In this document: piece after piece, positions 51,252 through 63,597 of the stretch
Position numbering within the stretch: the first letter of the stretch is position 1
Layout: each line of letters begins with the position of its first letter
Origin: Rosellinia necatrix
Taxonomy: Eukaryota > Ascomycota > Sordariomycetes > Xylariales > Xylariaceae
Direction of reading: 5' to 3'
DNA length: 64,000 nucleotides
Assembly (NCBI GenBank): GCA_021209875.1
Contig: JAGYVD010000002.1
Location: 2,604,001-2,668,000 of the forward strand
The notes under the pieces: generated by a model
What the model was told of the DNA's origin: nothing
The model's database searches: none
The model's input: the letters and a program-made list of their open reading frames with translations, nothing else
Program-made: the position numbers and the translations under genes

Positions 51252-53068
51252 ACATGTTTATATTTTTAAGTTTAATATATTAAATTTATAAACAGCTTAT
51301 AATTATAAAAAGCTTTATATTATAAATTTTATAATTATTTTTATTATTATAAAACTATATAAATAATATATAATAAGCTATAGTTTTTATTTTTTTTAAC
51401 TAGCTTAAATATTTTTATAAAACTATTTTAAGCAGTTTATTTTATAAAAGTTTTTTATTAAAATTAAAATAAGCTAATATAAATTTATTTTTAAAACGGT
51501 TTTAAATATTTTAAAAGCTATATTTTTATAAGTTTTTATTTAAAAAAACGTTATTTTTATTAATATAATTAATAAAGCTCTTTTTAAATAATTATTTATA
51601 AAATTTTATAAAAGTTTATAAAACTTAAAATTTTTATATATTTTTGAACAGTATAAAAGTTTTTATTTATATATTATATATAATTTTTAAACTTTATATT
51701 AATTTTTTATTTATTTTATAATAAATTTTAAATATTTTATTATAAAAACTTTAAATTTATTTTTATTAATATTTAAATAAAAGCTAACGTTTATAAAACA
51801 GCTTAAAAGTTATTACATTTTATAATAATAATTTATTTTAAAGCTTAATAGAAATATAAATATATTATTAATATATATAATATAAAAATAATTTAAAAAG
51901 CTTTAAAATATATTATTAATATAATATTAAAACATTATAAAAGTTTTATAAAAGCTTAAAAATATAACTAGTTATTTAAACAGTTTAAACTTCTTTTAAA
52001 AAACTATTTTTATTTTTTCTTTTTTTATATTTTAATTTTATAAAAACTTATTTAACGTTTAATTTAATAAACTATTCAGTTTATAAAAATATTTTAAATA
52101 TTTTTAAATTAAAAAAAAAGTATTAGTTTTTTAATAATATTATTAAGCGTGATATAATTATAATAAAAATAAAATTATTATTAAGCTTATATATAAAAAT
52201 ATTAATATATTTATTAACCACCTGTTTATATAAATATATTTTTTATTTCATAGTTTAATACAAGTTTTTTACAAATAAAAGTTTGTTTTTAATATATCAT
52301 ATAAAAGCTTTATAAAACTAGTTTTTATGCTTTTATATATTTATATTTATATATATTTTATAATCTGCTTTTAAGCGGTTAAAAAATAAAGCTTATATTT
52401 TATATTTATTAAACAAATTAGCTTATTTTTTAGTTTATTTAAAAGTTCTTTTTAACTTATGTTTAAAATTTTTAAATTAAAAGCTTAGCTTATTTCAGCC
52501 ATTATTATAAAAAAACTTTAAATAGTTTTTATTTAAGCTTTTTAATTTTATATATATATATTTTTTTAATAAAAACAATGTTAATTATATATATAGTTTA
52601 AGCGGTTTTCATACTTTTTATTTAATTTATATATATATTTTTTATAATTATTATATTATTTATTTTTTATATTTATATAATATTTATAAATAATATATAT
52701 CATTTTTATATTTTAATTAATGTTTTTTAATATTAATAAATATTATAACTTTTTATTATATATATATATATTTATTTTATATATTTGTTTATATTTATAT
52801 TAAAATAAATTATTTTATTTATTTTTTAAAAGCTGTTTATACTCTTTTTTTTAACAGCTAGCTTAAAAAGCTGTTTTTTAATGTTCATATGCAGTAACCT
52901 GTATTTTTTAATAATGGTTTTATTAACAACTGCATAATATTTATATTTTTAATTAATTAAAGCTTTTTAAAATTATATTTGTTTTATAAATATATTAATT
53001 ATAAAAAACAAGCTGTTTATAAGCTGTTGAATAATAGTTATTTTTTTTTAAGTTAATATTAACTTTTA
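51252..53068. other. A+T-rich gene-free stretch
   Basis: Decayed sequence with several pure AT runs (for example near 52550-52560 and 52760-52770). No gene, RNA or repeat boundary recognised. Confidence 0.6.
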
Positions 53069-53073
53069 AAAGC

Positions 53074-53329
53074 TGATAAGTCTGGTCAGGGGTCTGAAGC
53101 TGTAAATAGCTGTATTTGCAGTATACTGGTCTGTATTGTGGTGTTGTAGGTGTGTTGGTAATGAAGATGGTGGAATTCTAGGTGCAGTCCTAGAATTCCA
53201 CCTACTAGTACAGGTAGGTGGGTGGGCCTAGCCCAAGTGGGCTAGCCCAGGTGGCCTGGGCCACCTTATCTAATCTTACAGTGGGGCAACTGGTGGTGCC
53301 AAGCCTGGCACCCCTTGCCTACTCTAACA
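53074..53329 (+). mobile_element. Family C solo LTR, best preserved copy, TSD AAAGC
   Basis: A 256-bp unit from TGATAAGTCTGGTCAGGGG to GCCTACTCTAACA with exact duplications AAAGC at 53069-53073 and 53330-53334. It carries a perfect 14-bp stem GGTGGAATTCTAGG (53169-53182), loop TGCAGT, CCTAGAATTCCACC (53189-53202). It also has a palindrome GGGCTAGCCC (53239-53248), the stem GGTGGCC-TG-GGCCACC (53250-53265) and the stem GGTGCCA-AGCC-TGGCACC (53295-53312). This is the reference for judging mutation in the C element at 10308-13066. Confidence 0.96.
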
Positions 53330-53334
53330 AAAGC

Positions 53335-53621
53335 GGTTTTTTTTAAAAGTTATTTATTTTTTAATTTTTTTTATTGTTTAAATTTAATATTTTTTTTATT
53401 TTTATATTGTTTATACAAATGTTTAGCCCATTTATTAGTTGTATAAAACATAATTTAATAAAATAGCTTAGTTATTTATATTATAAAGAGTTTTTTTTTA
53501 TTTTTTTATACCGTTTTTTTTTATAGCTTAATTAGATTAAGCTTTGTTTAAAAAGTTCTATTAAGCAGTAAATTTAAAAAAAATAACTTTACTTATTTTA
53601 ATATTTTTTTTTAAATTTATT
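53335..53621. other. A+T-rich gene-free stretch
   Basis: T-rich decayed sequence between the solo C LTR and the island at 53622. Nothing recognised. Confidence 0.55.
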
Positions 53622-53745
53622 TGTAACAGTAGGGTGGAACGGCTTGGCAATTAAGCCAGGAATCTTTATTTTAGGGATTTTTTAAGCAAAAGATGTATAT
53701 ATGTAAAATGTAGTTCTGTTGCTGGATTTGTAAACGTTATATGTT
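53622..53745 (+). repeat. Candidate orphan 5' LTR, TGTAACAGTAGGG start
   Basis: A short patch begins TGTAACAGTAGGGTGGAACG and contains GGCTTGGCAATTAAGCC, an imperfect hairpin. It fades into A+T-rich DNA on its right side by about 53745. The TGTAACA start and the outward-facing spared edge fit a 5' LTR of an element running right, later interrupted by D copy 2 at 54727. No partner or target-site duplication was found. Confidence 0.3.
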
Positions 53746-54721
53746 TAAAGCAAGAATAATTTTTAATATTGTTTTTATTATATAATTAATATATATAAAT
53801 ATTTATAGTTTATTATATTAGATAAAAGCTTTTAATAAATTTAATTATTTATATTAAATATTTTTAAAGTTTTATTACATTTTTAATAATTAATAAATTT
53901 TTTAAAGATCGATTTATATTTTTATTAAAATTATAAGCTTAGTTTGTTATTAAACCGGTGTTTTTTTTAAAAGGTGTAATTTATTTAATTTCAAAATATA
54001 AAATTGTTTATTTAAATTTTTATATAGCTATTATTATTTATTTTATTTAAATTTTTATATTTTAGTTTTAAAGGTTTAAATTCTGCTATAATTTTTAAAA
54101 CAAATATTATATTATTTTTGTTTTTATAATAACGGTTTTAATTATAACAATTAAAACAAATGTATTTTAAAAACTGTTTATAATTAAAATCGCTAGTATA
54201 TTTATTTAAAAATTATGTTTAAATAAAAATATTTAAATATTTATTAATTTTGACAATAAAACTTAATATATAATTTTAATTTATTTTTATATAATTAACG
54301 TAAAATTAGCAGTAGTATATTTTAAATAAATAAAGAAAAAATATAACGCATAAAAATATATATATAAAAGCTTTATATAAAAGTTTTAATTATAAAAACT
54401 TTTAATGCTTAATATTTTAAATTTATTATTTAAAAATTTATTATTAAGTTTTTAAATATTTAAATAAAATATTTTACTTTGTTTTAAAATAAAACTTATT
54501 TTTAATTATATTATATAACTATATATAAATAAATTAATAAAATAATTAATACTATATATATAAAATTATTATTAATATAAATGTTAAACATTTTAATTTT
54601 ATGTTTAAAAACTTAATTTTTGTTTTATATAATATAATTTTGGTTGTTTTTTTTTTTTTTTTTAATAAAAATATTAAATAATTATTATAAAAGCTTTTAA
54701 AAATAAAGTTACAATAATAAT
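53746..54721. other. A+T-rich gene-free stretch
   Basis: Decayed sequence leading to D copy 2. Possibly the interior of the element whose edge may be at 53622. No gene recognised. Confidence 0.5.
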
Positions 54722-54726
54722 ATAAT

Positions 54727-54911
54727 TAGTATAGTTTATTTAGGGTAGTGTGGTATTAAGTCTGTAAAAATATAATATAGAATTAAAAAAGAAAGGGCTT
54801 CTGGTCCCGCAGGGACCAGAAGCTTTAGGCTAGTATTTTATTTAATTTATATAATCTTTATTTAGCTAGCTGCGTTAACTAAATAAAAAGCCCCCTTTTT
54901 TAACTATATTA
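54727..54911 (+). repeat. Family D left LTR of copy 2
   Basis: The outer part is preserved (GGGTAGTGTGG), with a perfect 12-bp stem GCTTCTGGTCCC (54797-54808), loop GCA, GGGACCAGAAGC (54812-54823). The inner part is mutated: GCGTTAACTAAATAAA against GCGCTAGCTAGATAAG in the right LTR. Confidence 0.93.
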
Positions 54912-57900
54912 AATATTAAAGCTATAATAAAGCGTTATTATTTTTAATAACTATATAATTTTTTTTTTACTGTTTATAAAGTCGGCTACAGCTTTTTTTT
55001 AATTTTTTTAGCCGAGGTTTATTTTTTTTTTAATTTTAGTATTTTTTAATTAGATTTTTAGCGCTACATAATTATTACTCCGATTTTTATAAGTTGTTTT
55101 TATAACTATATTTTTTTTATTTAATAAAATAATTAAATCCGTTTTTAATATAGTTTATTTAATGCTTAAAAATTATTTTAATCTTAAATAAATTATTTTT
55201 TTTTTTTAAGTCTTGCTTTATAAACACCGGGCTTAATGCTGGTATTTTTTAATAAAAAAAATTTTTATTTATTTTTTTAAATAATAAATGCACGACTGAA
55301 ATAATAAAATAAATATTAAAAGTTTTTAGCAATTTTAATGTGTAAGCTAATTTATTAACTTTTTTAATTTTTATAGCTTTACGTGTTATTAAAATATTTT
55401 TAAATAACTTTTAAAAAAGTAGTATTTTAAATAAAGCTTTAAATATATTTTATTTTTATATTAAACTTTATTAATTTATGCTTATTATTATAGTATTATT
55501 TTATATGTGCTGTTATAAAATCTATAGCTAATTTTATATTTTATAAAAATATTTTTATATAAATTAAATATTTTTAATGATTATATATACTTTTATATTA
55601 GCAAAGATTTTATTTAATTTAAATAGCTAAAATTTAAAAAGCTGTTTATAAGCTAATAATTTAATAAATTTTAAATACGTTTTATTTAAGTTTTATTATA
55701 AAAATAATAATATATTTATTTATTTACGGTTTAAATATATATATATATAATATTAAATAATAATTTTATTATTTAATTTTTTGTTTAAATAATTTATTAT
55801 TTTATAAATAATAAAAAGTTATTATTAAAAGTTTTGCTTTTATAACTTTTTATAGCTTTGTTTAAAATTTAAAAATAAACTTGCGATTTTAATTAAAAAT
55901 AATGCTGCTTAATATGTTTTAATTAAATAATAGGAATTGCTTAACTAATACTTCTGTTTAATTTTTAACAAAATATTTCTTATTATTAAATATAAGTAAT
56001 AAATGTTTTAATATAGCATATATTATTATTATTAATATATTATAATAATTAAATTTTTTAATTATTATAATATTGCTAAAAATAATATTTTAAGTAAGTT
56101 TATAATAAAGTTTATTATAATTATTTTTATTAGCTTAATATCTTTTAATTAAATAAATTAATAATTATTATACAGCTTTTTTTATTAATATTATATAATT
56201 TATATCTGTTATAATAATTTAAATATGTTTTTATTTTATAAGTTTTTAATTTAATTATATAAAGCTTTAATTTTTTATTATATATTATTTATTAAAATAA
56301 TACTTATTATTATATATTATTGCTAGAAATTTAACTATTTATTTTTAAATATATATAATTTATATTTATTTTTTAGTTAATATTATATAATAAATTATTT
56401 ATAATTATAAAAGATATTTAAGCTTAAAAAGTTTACAACGTTTTTATTACTTTTGCAGATTATTTTAGAACTTTTAATATTTAAAATCTTTAGTGTAATC
56501 TGCTATAATTTTAGTTTTTATTATTTTTTATTATTAGTTCTAAATATATTATTTATATGTTGTTTAATACTAGTTTTTATCTGTTCAGACTATTTTTTTT
56601 AATATTTATTAAATTAATAATATTTTTAATTAATTAAATATATTTAAAATAAAGTTTAAGCTGTTTAAAATATAATATATTTATAATTTATACTATAATA
56701 AATATATAAACGCGTTAATTAAACATTTATTTATATAGTTTGTAAATTTATTATTAAGCTTAGTTTAATTTAATATATTTTTATTACTAAATAATTAGTA
56801 AAAAACTATTAAATTAATTAAAGCTTTAATTATAGTTTGCAAGCAATAATATATTTAAACTATATAAACTATTTTTAGTTTAAAAGTTTATATTTTATTT
56901 TTAGTTATAATATATAATAATTTAAAAATATTACTAATAATATTTATATATTTAAAATTATTAATTTTAGTTTTTATATATTTTATTTTTAATATAAAAT
57001 AATATTATTTTAAAGCTTTTTTTAACAAGCTATTTATTTATATATATAATATTTTTATAAAATTATAATAATAAAATATAATATATAAACAGATTAAGTT
57101 TTAAAAGCTTTAAATAATTTTATTTTAGCTATAATTAATTTAAAATATATAAATTAATAATATGTTTAACGTTTATTATAATTATTAGTTTTATATTATT
57201 TTATTTTACGTTTTTATAAAATAATTTTATTTTATATTTTTATAAAAGTTTTATAACTTTAATATAATATAATAATAATATATAAAAAATCCTGTATTTT
57301 TAAGTATTGCTTTAAAGCTTTTAATTAATTTAAAACCTAAAGTTTTTAAATGCTGCCAGCTGTTTTTTATTATTAATATACTTAGAGCATTTATTTAAAA
57401 ACTTAATAGTTTAATAGAAAAATATATAATAAAAGTTTTTTTAAAAATAAAAAATCTTTTTTATTAAATAATATAAAATATTATATAAATAAACTAAATA
57501 GTTTGCTTTAATATTTAAAAAATAATAATATTATTAATAAAAGCTTGATAATAATGCTTGTAAAAATAAAATAATTTATTTATAAAACGTTAAATATATA
57601 TAAACGTATTATAAAATCTTATTAAAACTATTATTAATTGTTTTAGTTTTTAAAACTTATTATTATAAATTAGTTTTAATAGTTAAAATAAACTATAAAT
57701 TAATAAAAAATATAATTATATTTACTATAGTTAAATATTTTTTTTTTAATTAATATAATAACTATAAATTATAATAATAATAAATAGTTGTTTAAAACTA
57801 CAACTTTATTTAAAACTTTTAAATTAATTATTAAACGTAAATATAGTTTTTTTTATATATAAGCTATATAATAAAATTAAATATATAAATAAAAAAACTG

Positions 57901-60900
57901 TTAATTTATTTTATTTTATTTTATTTATAAAATTTATTAAATATTATATTAACTATTTTTTAATCGTATATATTAAAAAATATAATTTAAAATTTAATTT
58001 TATTTATTGCTAATTATTTATTAAAAAATTTTTATCTGTTTTTTTTAATATATTAATAATATTTTAGTTTTTTAAATATTAAGTATTTTTTTAATAATTT
58101 AAAAATTTTAATGTTTTAATATCTTTTTTATATAAATAAACTGTTTATTTAAAGCTTTAATTTCGTTTTTTTACTAGGCTTTTTATACTTAATATTAATA
58201 AAACCTTCTAAATTTTAAGCTTTAATGCTTCGTTTAACTTTTTGCTTGTTTTTGCCACAAGTATTTCTATCGTATAAATCGCATTAGTTGCGTTTGCTAC
58301 GCTAATCGCGTTAGTTATATTAAAAACTTTATCGGAAAAAATGCCTGCTAAAAAAATATTATGTTATTTTAACGCGTTAATTATTCTAGCGATAGCATTA
58401 GTTTTTGTTACGGTTAGGTCCAAGTTTTAAATTATATTATAATTTTAATATATATTAGCAGTAATAGCAGCAATAATAAAGGTTATTAATATAAAGTCTA
58501 TTAATAAATATATATTTAATAATTTAAAATTATTAAATATATATATTTTTTTAAATGCGGAAATATTAAAATTAATAACTAATAAAATGTTTAAAAACGC
58601 GTTAAATAATAAGCTGGTGTTAATTAGCAATATATTAGCTATATTTATAATTTTAACTGCTGTTAAGCCTGCAGCTATTATTACAGCTTTTAAAAAAACT
58701 TTTATATATTTTTAATACTTGATTTTTAATATAGTTGTTTTTAAATTATATTTATTTAAATGCTTTTAAAAATAGTTTTAGTTTTAAAAATAAATTAGCA
58801 ACTATTACGTTTAAAAAATTATAAATTTAATTAAAGCTGCTATATTATTTTTTATAATAGTTTAAATATAAAATTTTTATTTTTAAATAATAGTTTATAT
58901 TTAGCTAATATTAATATTAATATTTTAAGCGCTAAAATAACTTTTATATTAAAATTATTTTATAAACATATAAGTTTATTTTAAAAATATTTAAAAAATA
59001 TTTTAAAATTTTTAATATTAATAAAAATAACTATATTTAAACTATAATTAATTAATATTCCGCAAATATTTAAAAGTTGCTTTTTAATAATATTTTAATA
59101 TTGTTTTTTTATAACTTAAGCTATGTTTATAAATTTTAACAGTTATAAAAATTTATAATTATTATTACTTAATATATAAAATTTTAATATAATTTTTGTT
59201 TATATTTAATTTTATTATTTTTATTTTTTAAATCTAGCCTGTTTATTTTTAAAAATATATTTAAATTTGCTTAATAATTATTTTATTATTATTAAATAAA
59301 TATAATTTATATTTAAACTTATAATAATATTTTTGCTATTTATAAATTTTTAATAATAATTTTAAAATATAAAAGTTATTATTTTTACTTTTGTTTTTAA
59401 AATTATATAACCTGTTAAACGTTTTTAAACTAACAGTATAATTAATTTGTTTTTTATTTAAAATTTATAATTTTTTATTATTATATTTCTAACTAGTTCT
59501 ATAAAAAAAAAAAATTTTATATAATTTCTTAATATAATATTAAAACAATTATATTTATATAAATATTAAAATAATATATTATATAATATAAATAATATAT
59601 TATATTATTTATAAATATATTTAATTAAAAATAACATGTTTTAAATATATTTAGCTAAACATTTAATATAATATATAATATATTAATTTTAATTATATAT
59701 TAAATTAAATATTTAATTATAATATTTATATAATTAGCTATAATTAATTATAATAAACGTTTTATTATTATTTAATTTAAAGCTAAATAAAATATAAAAC
59801 GATGTTATATTTAATATTAACAAGTTTAACTTAACTATGTTAGCACGTTTTTTTAGTAGCAATTATATTTATTTTTATATTTATTTCAGCCGTTTTTTTT
59901 TATTATTTTTTTTTTATTTAAGCTTACAGCTTTTTTTTGTTTTATTATACTACTTTTTTTATTTTTATTTTAATCTACGTTTTTTTACTGTTTATTTTTT
60001 AATTAAACTTTTTATTATAGTTTTAATTGTTTTTTAACCCGCGGATACTTATTTTTTGCTGCTACTATTAAAAAAAGTTTTATTTTAACAACTTAAATTA
60101 TATATTTAGCTAAAATATTTTTTATATTAAACATAAAAAATATTACTTAATTTTAAAGTTTATGCTAATCTATATTATAATTATAACGCTGTATTAATTT
60201 CTATTATTAATATTTAAAGTTTTTATAGTTTAAACATATTTTAATTTTTTTATATAACGTAATAAAAACAGTATTTTATTATATAATATTTTTAATAATA
60301 ATTTAGTTTAAATAAAACGTTTTATTATTATAACAAGTTATATATTAAATTAAATAGTTATTTTATTTAAAATAACGTTTAATTTTATATTTTAAACTTA
60401 AGTTATTTATTAATAATTAATTTATTATTTTATTATAAAACTGCTAATTTTTTAATAATATTTAAAATATAATCAAGATCTATTAAATATTTTGTTCTGC
60501 TACTTTTAAATTTTCAAAAATAAATTAATTTTTTCCGCGAAATAAAATACGTCTGTAAAAATAAGCTTATTTTTATTAGCTATTATTTTTATATTGTTTT
60601 TATTTTTTTATCTAGGTTAAACTAGCTAATATTAGCTTGTTTTATATAATTATTATATAATAAAAAAATAAAGCTGTTAAACGTTTAATATTTTTTTTAG
60701 TTTTTTATTTATATTTATAATTATTTCTGTTACTCCGACTTTTTTAATTAAAAGGTTTTTTTAAAGGTTTTTTTCTGCTGCTTTTTTTATTGTTTATATC
60801 TAAGCTATTTAAATCGTTAAAGTTATTATTTAATAAAAATAATTTTAATAGGTTTTTATTACTTGCTAAATATTATAGTTTTAAAAATATTATAACAAAA

Positions 60901-62716
60901 ATATTACAAATATATTATATTTAAACTAATATAAAATAAAAGATTTTATATACTGTTGTATTATTTTAATAAATAAAGCTTTTATTAACAGGTATACAGC
61001 TTATGTTTTAAAACAGATTATTAAAGTAATAAATGCTAATGCTACTATTAAAACTTATACTAGTTTTATTAAAACTATTAAAATAAATAATTTAAGCTAT
61101 AGTTTTAAAGTTAATATAGCTATAGTTAAATATTAATAATTAAAATATTAAAATTAAATAAATAATGCTGCTATATATTTAATTATGTTTAATGCAGCTT
61201 TAAATAATTAATTAATAACGCAATAAAATATTTTAAAAGCTAAAGTTTTTATATTAGCTAATAATTTAGTATTTTTTAATTATTATATTAATTAATTAAC
61301 TATTTTTGCTGCTTTAATACTTTTAGCAAGTTTTTTATTTTTGTTATATTATTTTTAATTTATTATATTAATTCTATAAAAATCTATAGCTAAAATAAAT
61401 AATTTAAAAGCTTGCTTATTTAATTTAAATTTTAATTTTTAATTTTATAATTTAAATTGCTATTATTATAATAATTTATTTATATTTTTAACGATATAGT
61501 TTTTAAACTATTTTTTTTTAAAAAGAATTTAAAAACTGTTATAATTATTAAACGTTGCTTTTTTATCTTTAAATTAAGCAATAATTTTAAAGTTTTCGTT
61601 AAATCTTTTATTAACTTTATATTATTTTTAAACAAGTTTAAAATATAAACCTCTGATTTTTATTATTGCTTAATTTAAACTTGTTATTAAACTTATTTTA
61701 AACTATATTTTTTTTAATATAAAATATTTAATATTTATAATTTTAGTTTTTAATTTTTATATAAATTAAAAAATATTAGTTTAATAAATTTAAGTTTTAT
61801 TAATAAAATATAACGTTTTTTATATTATTTTTAAAATTAATAGTTTAAGTTAAACTATATTAAAACTAAAGATTTTTTGTTTTTATAAGCTTTAAAATTA
61901 AATTTTTAACTACTAAAACTATTTTAAACTTTTTAAGTATTAAAAATTCCAGGTTAGTTTTACGTTTTAATATATTAATAATTATTAAATAAATTAATAA
62001 CAGAACTAATACATATAAGTTGTTTTATAATTAAGCTAATAAATATTATTAGCTGTTTTATAAATTTATATTTATATATATTTTAAAATAAAATTAAATT
62101 TTAAAATTAAAAATAAAATAAAAATATAATCAAGTAGTATTAAAGATCTACATGCTTATTAAAAACTTAACGCAGGCTTTTAAAAAGCAAAACTAGTAAT
62201 AATTATATTTAAAATACATAATTATTATTATTTAAATATAATATTAATAAAAGTTTAAAAAACAATTAATTATAATATTATAGTTGTTAAATATTTAGTA
62301 TTAAAATAATTAAAGTTTAAAAAACAACAGTTTATTTTAATATATTAATAGCCAAATATAGTAGTACGTAGATAATTAATAACCTAAACTATTTAAAATA
62401 TAATATAAAGTTAAATTTAGCTGTTATTATAATATTTTCCTGCTTTTTATATTAATAAAAATAAAATAATTAACAAGCTAATATAAAATATATTAAATTT
62501 ATAAGTTAATAAATATTAATAGATTTTGCTAGTAATAGTTAAGCTTAAAAGTTAATAATTTTATTTTTTTTATAAACAGCGCTGCTTAAAATAAAAAAAA
62601 GCTATATTAGAGGTTAAATATACGCGGACGTTAAAAAACTAAACGTGCTTTATCTGCTAAAACAAAAAAAAAATTAAAATATAAAGTTGTATAATTATAA
62701 AACTTACTGCATTATT
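54912..62716. other. Decayed interior of D copy 2
   Basis: 7.8 kb collinear with copy 1. A stem TCGGCT (54982-54987) and AGCCGA (55010-55015) just inside the LTR is kept as in copy 1. A short CpG-bearing patch at 58270-58315 (for example CGCATTAGTTGCG and CTAATCGCG) is preserved here but mutated in copy 1. No readable frame or recognisable domain. Confidence 0.7.
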
Positions 62717-62900
62717 TAGTATAGTTTATTTAAAGTAGTATAATATTAAGTCTATAAAAATATAATATAAAATTAAAAAAAAAAGGCTTCTGGTCCTGTA
62801 AGAACTAGAAGCTTTAAGCTAGTACTTTATTTAATCTATATAATCTTTATTTAGCTAGCTGCGCTAGCTAGATAAGGAGCCCCCTTTCCTGACTGTGTTA
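62717..62900 (+). repeat. Family D right LTR of copy 2
   Basis: Inner half mutated (AAAGTAGTATAATATTAAG). Outer half preserved (GGAGCCCCCTTTCCTGACTG), ending GTGTTA. The GC hairpin of the left LTR is degraded here: GGTCCTGTAAGAACTAG instead of GGTCCCGCAGGGACCAG. Confidence 0.93.
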
Positions 62901-62905
62901 ATAAT

Positions 62906-63284
62906 ATAAAAAATAAAAACAAATGTATTAAAAAATAGTAATTTTAAAATTTTTTGACATAAATAAAATGTTTGCAGCAAAAGTTTTTTTAGCAGTAGTA
63001 AATGCTTATATAACGCTTAATTAAAAATATTAATAATTTATTATATTAATTAAATATAAGCTATTTAAAAAAATATGCTTATTTTAATAAAGTATAATAA
63101 AATTTTTAATATTATAATTTATAAATATAAGCTAAAAAAAAAAAAAAAATAAGGTTAAAATGTTTATAAATTTAATAAACCAATAAATATAAAACAGATT
63201 TTTAATTAATATAACAGCATATTAAAACAATAAAGTTTAAAAAAAAAGCTAAAATAATCTAGCCGGCTAAAAAAATTATAAATA
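62906..63284. other. A+T-rich gene-free stretch
   Basis: Short decayed stretch between D copy 2 and the F LTR. No gene or boundary recognised. Confidence 0.55.
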
Positions 63285-63597
63285 TGTTGAATGGGCTTTG
63301 TACATGCAATGCATGTACTGTTCACGCATAAAACAAAATACAACTTTTTGTTATATAATATCTATTATATTTAATAATTCTATTTAAATAACTATTATGC
63401 GTAGCATTATTTTAAATTTTATATAAAAATTCTGCTAACATATAACTTATTAAAATAATAGCAATAATACAGCCTGTTTTATATATAAAATATATACGCT
63501 ATATATATATATATAATATATATGTTATATACTTATATAAAATATATATATATATAACAGCTATAAATAACTATAATTAATTATTATAGTTTTAACA
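63285..63597 (-). repeat. Family F LTR, probable 3' LTR of an element leaving the window
   Basis: The reverse complement of the F LTR, 313 bp, starting TGTTGAATGGGC on the plus strand. Its outer left edge (LTR 3' end) is preserved, including a GTACATGCAATGCATGTAC palindrome. Its right edge (LTR 5' start) is mutated, ending ATAGTTTTAACA. Flanks AAATA and CTAGC differ, so it is not a solo insertion. The gradient and a purine run on the minus strand beside it suggest the 3' LTR of a minus-strand element whose body lies to the right. Confidence 0.8.

Larger units (their letters stand above)
54727..62900 (+). mobile_element. Family D complete LTR element, copy 2, 8.2 kb
   Basis: Direct LTRs (54727-54911 and 62717-62900) bound 8,174 bp with an exact duplication ATAAT at 54722-54726 and 62901-62905. 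It matches copy 1 (32585-48353) along its length but lacks the two nested insertions, and so gives the empty-site sequence for both. The 5-bp TSD fits integrase-mediated insertion. The termini read TAGTATAG...GTGTTA, perhaps TG...CA before mutation. No polypurine tract or primer binding site is clear in either direction. The interior is decayed, and the open frames at 58445-58630 (minus) and 59837-60037 (plus) are A+T-codon artefacts. Confidence 0.93.

Noticed and set aside
10308..53329. CRISPR-like array or operon-type bacterial accessory region.
   Set aside because: Repeats are few, long and bounded by target-site duplications. There are no regular spacers and no coding genes.
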